64,000 nt of DNA, from contig NC_044016.1 of the NCBI RefSeq assembly GCF_900496995.4, forward strand, positions 24,284,932 through 24,348,931, written 5' to 3'. Under the pieces are notes generated by a model, which saw nothing but the letters and a program-made list of their open reading frames with translations, searched no databases and was not told the DNA's origin. Positions 59,552 to 64,000 of this stretch are shown here, in pieces. Numbering within the stretch: position 1 is the stretch's first letter; each line of letters opens with the position of its first letter. A program made the translations under genes and the position numbers. Origin of the DNA: Aquila chrysaetos chrysaetos (Eukaryota; Chordata; Aves; Accipitriformes; Accipitridae).

Positions 59552-62109
59552 TAGATTCACTGTGAGGGGTCCTGTAAGCCCCCTCGTGCTGGGGCAAAGC
59601 CTGTCCTACAGCAGAGCTGTTCTGTCACCATCAAAGCATGCCCCATGCCTTCCTGGATGTAGAGCATCCCAACAGCAGTCCCTAAACAGCAACAGCCTCA
59701 ACTACCAGGGACATTTTTTACTATGCAGTGTGAGACAACTGCTATAGGTATCATTATTCACAAAATAGATAGCAGATAATCCAGCAGAAATTGGGGAAGG
59801 GACAAAAAAAGAATTTAAAAGCTTAGTGTGTTTAGTGTCCCACCCTACCTCAAATAACTAATGAAACCATAATGTGATTGCCTTTTGGAATATGAACGTG
59901 GGTTTTCCAATGGAAGAATAAAATAAAGAACGAGGAGCATTAAATGTGCAAACTGTTGTCACAGTTCTGTCTTTCTGCACATTTTTTTCAAAGCCACTTA
60001 GTAATGATACTGAAAAAATGATCAGGGCTGGTCAGAAGAAAATGATTGCAGAGCCATATTGTATTGTTTTATTCAGCTTTGACAAATTTTAAATGTTTGT
60101 GAAACTGGACAACATTTTAAAAAAATTGCTTCAGAAATAGAAGTAAAAGCTCTGACAGACTATCTAACTACACTGTTTTCATGAGAAAAAAATTCAAATT
60201 AATCTTTGAATTAGGTGTTTAGATGGAAATGCTTATTTCATATTGTTTTATAGCACAGCGTGAAAACTCCAATACTGAAACACTGATGCTTCAAACATTT
60301 ACACCAGTTTGGGGTTTTTTTATTGTTTTGTTTTAATATACTGGCAACAGGATAACTAGCTTTCACAAATTTCCATTTTGACCATTACAGTTGAAAGGGC
60401 AATTAGGAGACAATTTCCTGAGGGTAGTTTGTCTTGTAATGCTGGGTTTTCCCTTACCCTTTTTCATATTCTATTTGCTGTTGACAAGACAGCAGACAAC
60501 CAGTCAAACCACTGGTCAGATCCAGGGTTGTCAGTCTTGGTGCATACCCAGATGGGTGGTTTGTATGACCGCATCTTAAAGACTAAATTTCCATGTACAG
60601 TTGTGCTGACACTGTTGTCAAGACATAGATATACTACTATAATCTATTAACTCTCTAAAGGTACTGAAGGAACAAACACCCCTCTCTGAAATGCTTTAGA
60701 GACAGGCAAGGGAAAGAAAAAGAGAAAGAAAAAGTAAAAGCCAGAAACCCAGTGTAAAAAATTGGGAGTAAAAATGCAATAGAATATAGGAAAGCACTGC
60801 CATCAAAACATGAAAAATAAGTGAACAATGCAGACTTTATCAAGGATCTTTTAAAATCTTCTCAGGTAAGAGATGGAGATTAAATTACAGACTCAAACCA
60901 CAGTCAAGAAATAGTCTTTGATTGACTTCCACAAGACTTCTTGACAGTGTGAAAGTGAAGGATAACTAGATTTCAATACAATTCTTCATTTCCCAGAATA
61001 AGAATCTTCTGGGGTATGAGTTCAGGCATAATGTGCTTTCATGAACTAAATCAACCTATTTCTTTCCCAATATAAATGGAGGAATGCATCACATTGACTG
61101 TGGTAGAGACACTCTCTGTACAGTGTACAAATTCTGCAGCTTGCTTTGGTCTGTTCACACGGAAGCACTGTTTTCTTTAGTTTTTTAAAAACTTCAAGGG
61201 CACAGACTCTATGGACTCCTTCCACCTTAGACTACTTCTGGTCTAAGGAAGATATTCCTTCCTTCCACAACTAGAAATTTCTTATTACGTTAAATGTTCC
61301 CTTCAGCTTTCTATACTATCTGGGTTTGTAATTCATTGCTCAGAGACTACTGATACTTGAAGCCAACAGATGGACAGCTTTTGTGTGAATTCCAAAAAGA
61401 CCCTGAGTCTGCTGGAGCCAGGATAGGAACTGTGGAAGTCTATTCAAGATAATAAATGTCAGCACACGTTTCCTCTCCTCGACATCCTCAATTTTATTTG
61501 AAATTAAGTCAGACACTTGCAAGAAGTCAAGAATTTTCCCAGGTGGCTTTTTCAATAAAACACACTTTTTCTCTTTCCTGTCTCAGTGGATTCCTTCTTT
61601 GCTGACTGGTCTCCCATTTAAGCCTCAGGTAGAGAAAAGTGTGTGCTTGCTGTTTTAACTCACCCAGGCTTCTCACGTTTCTGAAAGATCCCCCTAATTC
61701 CTACAGTATCTTATATACAGTGTTTCTTAAACCCAGCATTAGTACCTGGTTTCTTTATTTACACTTTCTCAGTTTCCTTCTACCCTGTTTCTAGTCTGGT
61801 GTAATGCAAGTGAACTGGCTATCTGTAGGGTATAGCCATATATCTGTAGGGATAGGCATCTCTTGGATTTGAGGTAATTGCATCTCAGTGGCAGTCATCA
61901 AAGAGTTTTCCCTTTGTCCTTGGCTGGGGAGACAGGTAACACAAAATATGGCTGACGCTACATACACTGAAACACCCAAAGATACTGTAGTCGTACAAGA
62001 GCTAATAAGTTATGTATGCGTAAAAATGTGGGGAATCTATTTCTTGGCAACTTAAATAGAGCTCTTTGGTACTTACATAAAAAGGTGAAGATCCAAAGGT
62101 GACTGCTAC
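59552..62109. other. Non-coding DNA with one helical minus ORF
   Basis: A minus ORF at 61340-61555 (71 codons, containing KILDFLQVSDLISNK and LNRLPQFLSWLQQ) looks protein-like, with a GT donor candidate near its end (TTCAA|GTATCA). It has no pyrimidine tract upstream, an in-frame stop just above and no AATAAA below, so I do not call it a gene. Nothing else was recognised. Confidence 0.45.
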
Positions 62110-63440
62110 TGGTCTCACCCATCCCCTTTCTCTCAGTCATCTCATTGTAGCAGCCTGTCAAGTTGGTCGGGCATGATTTCCCCTTTGTAAATCTATACTG
62201 ACCACTCCCAACCACCCTTGTCCTTAATATGTGTGGAAATGTTTTTCTGAATTTTTTGCTCTGTCACCTTCCACAGACCAAGGTGAGGCTGGCTGGCCTG
62301 TAATTCCCCGGATCCTCCTTCTTTCCCTTTTTGAAGATAGAAGTGACATTTGCTTTCTTTGAGTCCTAGGGAACCTCTCCTGACTGCTAAGATCGTTCAA
62401 AGATAATCAAGAGTGGCCTTGTCTTGACATCCACCAACTATGTGTGTATCTCCTCAGGTTCCATGGTCTTCCATATGTTCAATTTGTTTAAGTGTTCCCT
62501 AATCTGATCCTCCTCCACCAAGAGTAAGTCTTCCTTGCTCCAGGCTTTTCCACTGGTCTCAGGGACCTGGAATTCCTGAAGGCAAATCTTACCAGTAAAA
62601 AATAAGGCTTTCCAAAACCCATCCCTGCACACTTAGACAGTGTCTATATATTCCTCTTAGGTGACCTGATCCTGCTTCCACCTCTTGTGTGCTTGTTTTT
62701 CATGTGTGAGTTTAGTCAGGAGCTCCTTGCTCATTCATTCAGGCCTCCTGCTACCATTGATTTCTGCTTATCAGGATGGACGATTCTTGAGCTTAAAGGA
62801 GGTGATCCTTGATAAACAATCAGCTCATCTGGACCCCTTCTCCCTCCAGGACTGTCTCCCATGTGACTCTTCCAAGCAGGTCCCTGAACAGGCTAAGCCT
62901 GCTTGTTCTGCTATTCTTGTTTTGCTATTTGCCTTGTTCCCTTCTCTTAGGATACTGATCTCCACCATTGCATGGTCACTGCAGCCACAGCGGCCCCCAG
63001 CCTTCACATCCCCAACTGATTCTTCCTTATTTGTAAGTATTAGGTCGGGCAGAGCTTCTCCCCTCATTGGCTTCTTAATCACCTGTGTTAAGATATTGTT
63101 ATCAATGCACTCCAGAAACCTAATGGCAGATACTGTGGTGGTTAGAGTCCTTCATGAATACCAAGGCCTGTGAACATGAAGCTTCTTCCAGTTGTCTAAA
63201 GAAGGTTTCATCTAGTTCTTCCTGATCAGGGTGTCTGCAGGAGAAACCCACAACAATGTCACCCATGTTGTCGTCCTTCTAATTCCAACCCACGAGCTCT
63301 CAGCAGGCTCACCGTCCATTCCTAGCCAGAGCTCCAGGCAGTCCTGCTGCTCTTTCCTGCAAAGGGCAACTCTCCCTCCTTGCCTTCCCAGCCTGTCCTC
63401 CTAATTCTCTTTGATCAGTTCACACTGACATCAACCAAGG
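62110..63440 (-). mobile_element. CR1 LINE ORF2 fragment (endonuclease to reverse transcriptase), decayed
   Basis: Read on the minus strand from high to low coordinates, CR1 ORF2 motifs appear in order. The endonuclease part has HPDQEELDETFFRQLEEAS (about 63190-63245), FLECIDNNILTQV (about 63085-63120), LPDLILTNKEESVGDVKAG (about 62990-63055) and CSDHAMVEISILR. The linker has WSKEDLLLVEEDQIREHLN. The reverse transcriptase start has KKANVTSIFKKGKKEDPGN followed by YRPASLT (about 62285-62360), then FTKGKSCPTNLTGCYNEMT (about 62140-62200). Stops and frame changes split it into several short ORFs, so it is inactive. The catalytic YxDD region and the 3' tail are missing, and the 5' end is also incomplete. 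The plus-strand 162-codon ORF at 62685-63173 is its shadow. Confidence 0.92.
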
Positions 63441-64000
63441 TCCCTAATCTGCTAGATAATGAGATCACTCAGACTGCTTACTCTTCTAGGAAAAGGCCAG
63501 GTGTAATATACAATGACATGATTTGAATACTGATGTGCCTATCTTTGGAGAAAATTGCTCATTTTTTACTGTTGGAGAAATCTTCTAATTGCTACGAGGG
63601 AGCAATTCCAGAGAATTTGAAGAATGATGTTTAGTACTATATCAGGATTCAGATTATGTAGAATAAGGACGCATTAAAAAGCCAAGCAAACATCTAAACA
63701 TATCTGAATGAGACAGCTTATATTACTCAAGTAAAAAAGGGCAACAATGTAAGTTAAAGCAATCCCAAATCAATATTTCTTCACCATGGAATTCATTACC
63801 AAGTTAAGGCATATGGCTGAAATTTAAACAAGGACCTTCAAAAATTTATCAGTAATAATAGAAGATGTTCTTGGCAAATGCAATGCTAATTATACACAGA
63901 AACCTACTTAACTGCTCTTTACAATGATAATGATTAGGATATAAGCCATTTTCAAATATAAACCATTTCCAAAATCAGATTTTTGGCCACGATTCCTGCC
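63441..64000. other. AT-rich non-coding DNA
   Basis: No gene or repeat family was recognised after the CR1 fragment to the window's end. Confidence 0.5.

Noticed and set aside
62685..63173. 162-codon plus ORF
   Set aside because: Reverse-strand shadow of the CR1 ORF2 fragment, whose motifs read on the minus strand.
1..64000. CRISPR array, bacterial operons, tRNA or rRNA genes
   Set aside because: No regularly spaced direct repeats, ribosome-binding-site-led gene strings or recognisable RNA gene motifs; the repeats are vertebrate.

Overview
This window looks like ordinary nuclear DNA from a bird, most likely a neoavian. The case rests on repeats: several CR1 3' ends carrying the avian octamer-like tail (ATTCTATG), a decayed CR1 ORF2, and two LTRs of families that are common in bird genomes. 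The DNA is mostly AT-rich, intergenic or intronic, and gene-poor. No complete protein-coding gene, rRNA, tRNA or CRISPR array was recognised. Most ATG- or near-ATG-started ORFs of 60-150 codons look like chance ORFs or lie inside repeats. All family names come from pattern recognition alone; no database search was possible.

Layout. 1-11.7 kb: unique AT-rich DNA with two long poly-C runs and GC-richer patches at 3.6-3.9 and 6.1-7.6 kb. 11.7 kb: short CR1 3' end. 14.2-15.1 kb: decayed L2-like LINE on the plus strand. 16.0-17.7 kb: minus-strand candidate exons of an unassigned helical protein, two of them joined in phase across a 96-bp intron. 23.6 kb: small perfect hairpin. 27-31 kb and 46.8 kb: four remnants of an old palindromic (MITE-like) family. 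31.8 kb: CTTT microsatellite. 34.2-34.7 kb: TATA box, donor, acceptor and AATAAA arranged like a tiny two-exon transcription unit. 36.3-37.0 kb: young CR1 tail abutting an older CR1-like 3' region. 39.46-40.04 kb: solo LTR with a 5-bp target duplication.

48.4-48.6 kb carries the best-supported genic feature: a minus-strand terminal exon with a strong acceptor, a 59-codon reading frame, a stop and a poly(A) signal. Its parent gene would lie at higher coordinates and was not recognised. 53.9-54.8 kb holds a decayed Ty3/gypsy-like gag-protease remnant followed by a CR1 tail. 55.54-56.63 kb is a second LTR, on the minus strand, with a perfect 5-bp target duplication and an internal tandem array that produces long false ORFs. 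62.1-63.4 kb is a minus-strand CR1 ORF2 fragment covering endonuclease to reverse transcriptase.

No convincing new biological system is visible. The most useful leads are the unassigned terminal exon, the phase-consistent exon pair at 17.4 kb, the gypsy gag-protease relic and the tiny two-exon unit at 34.2 kb.
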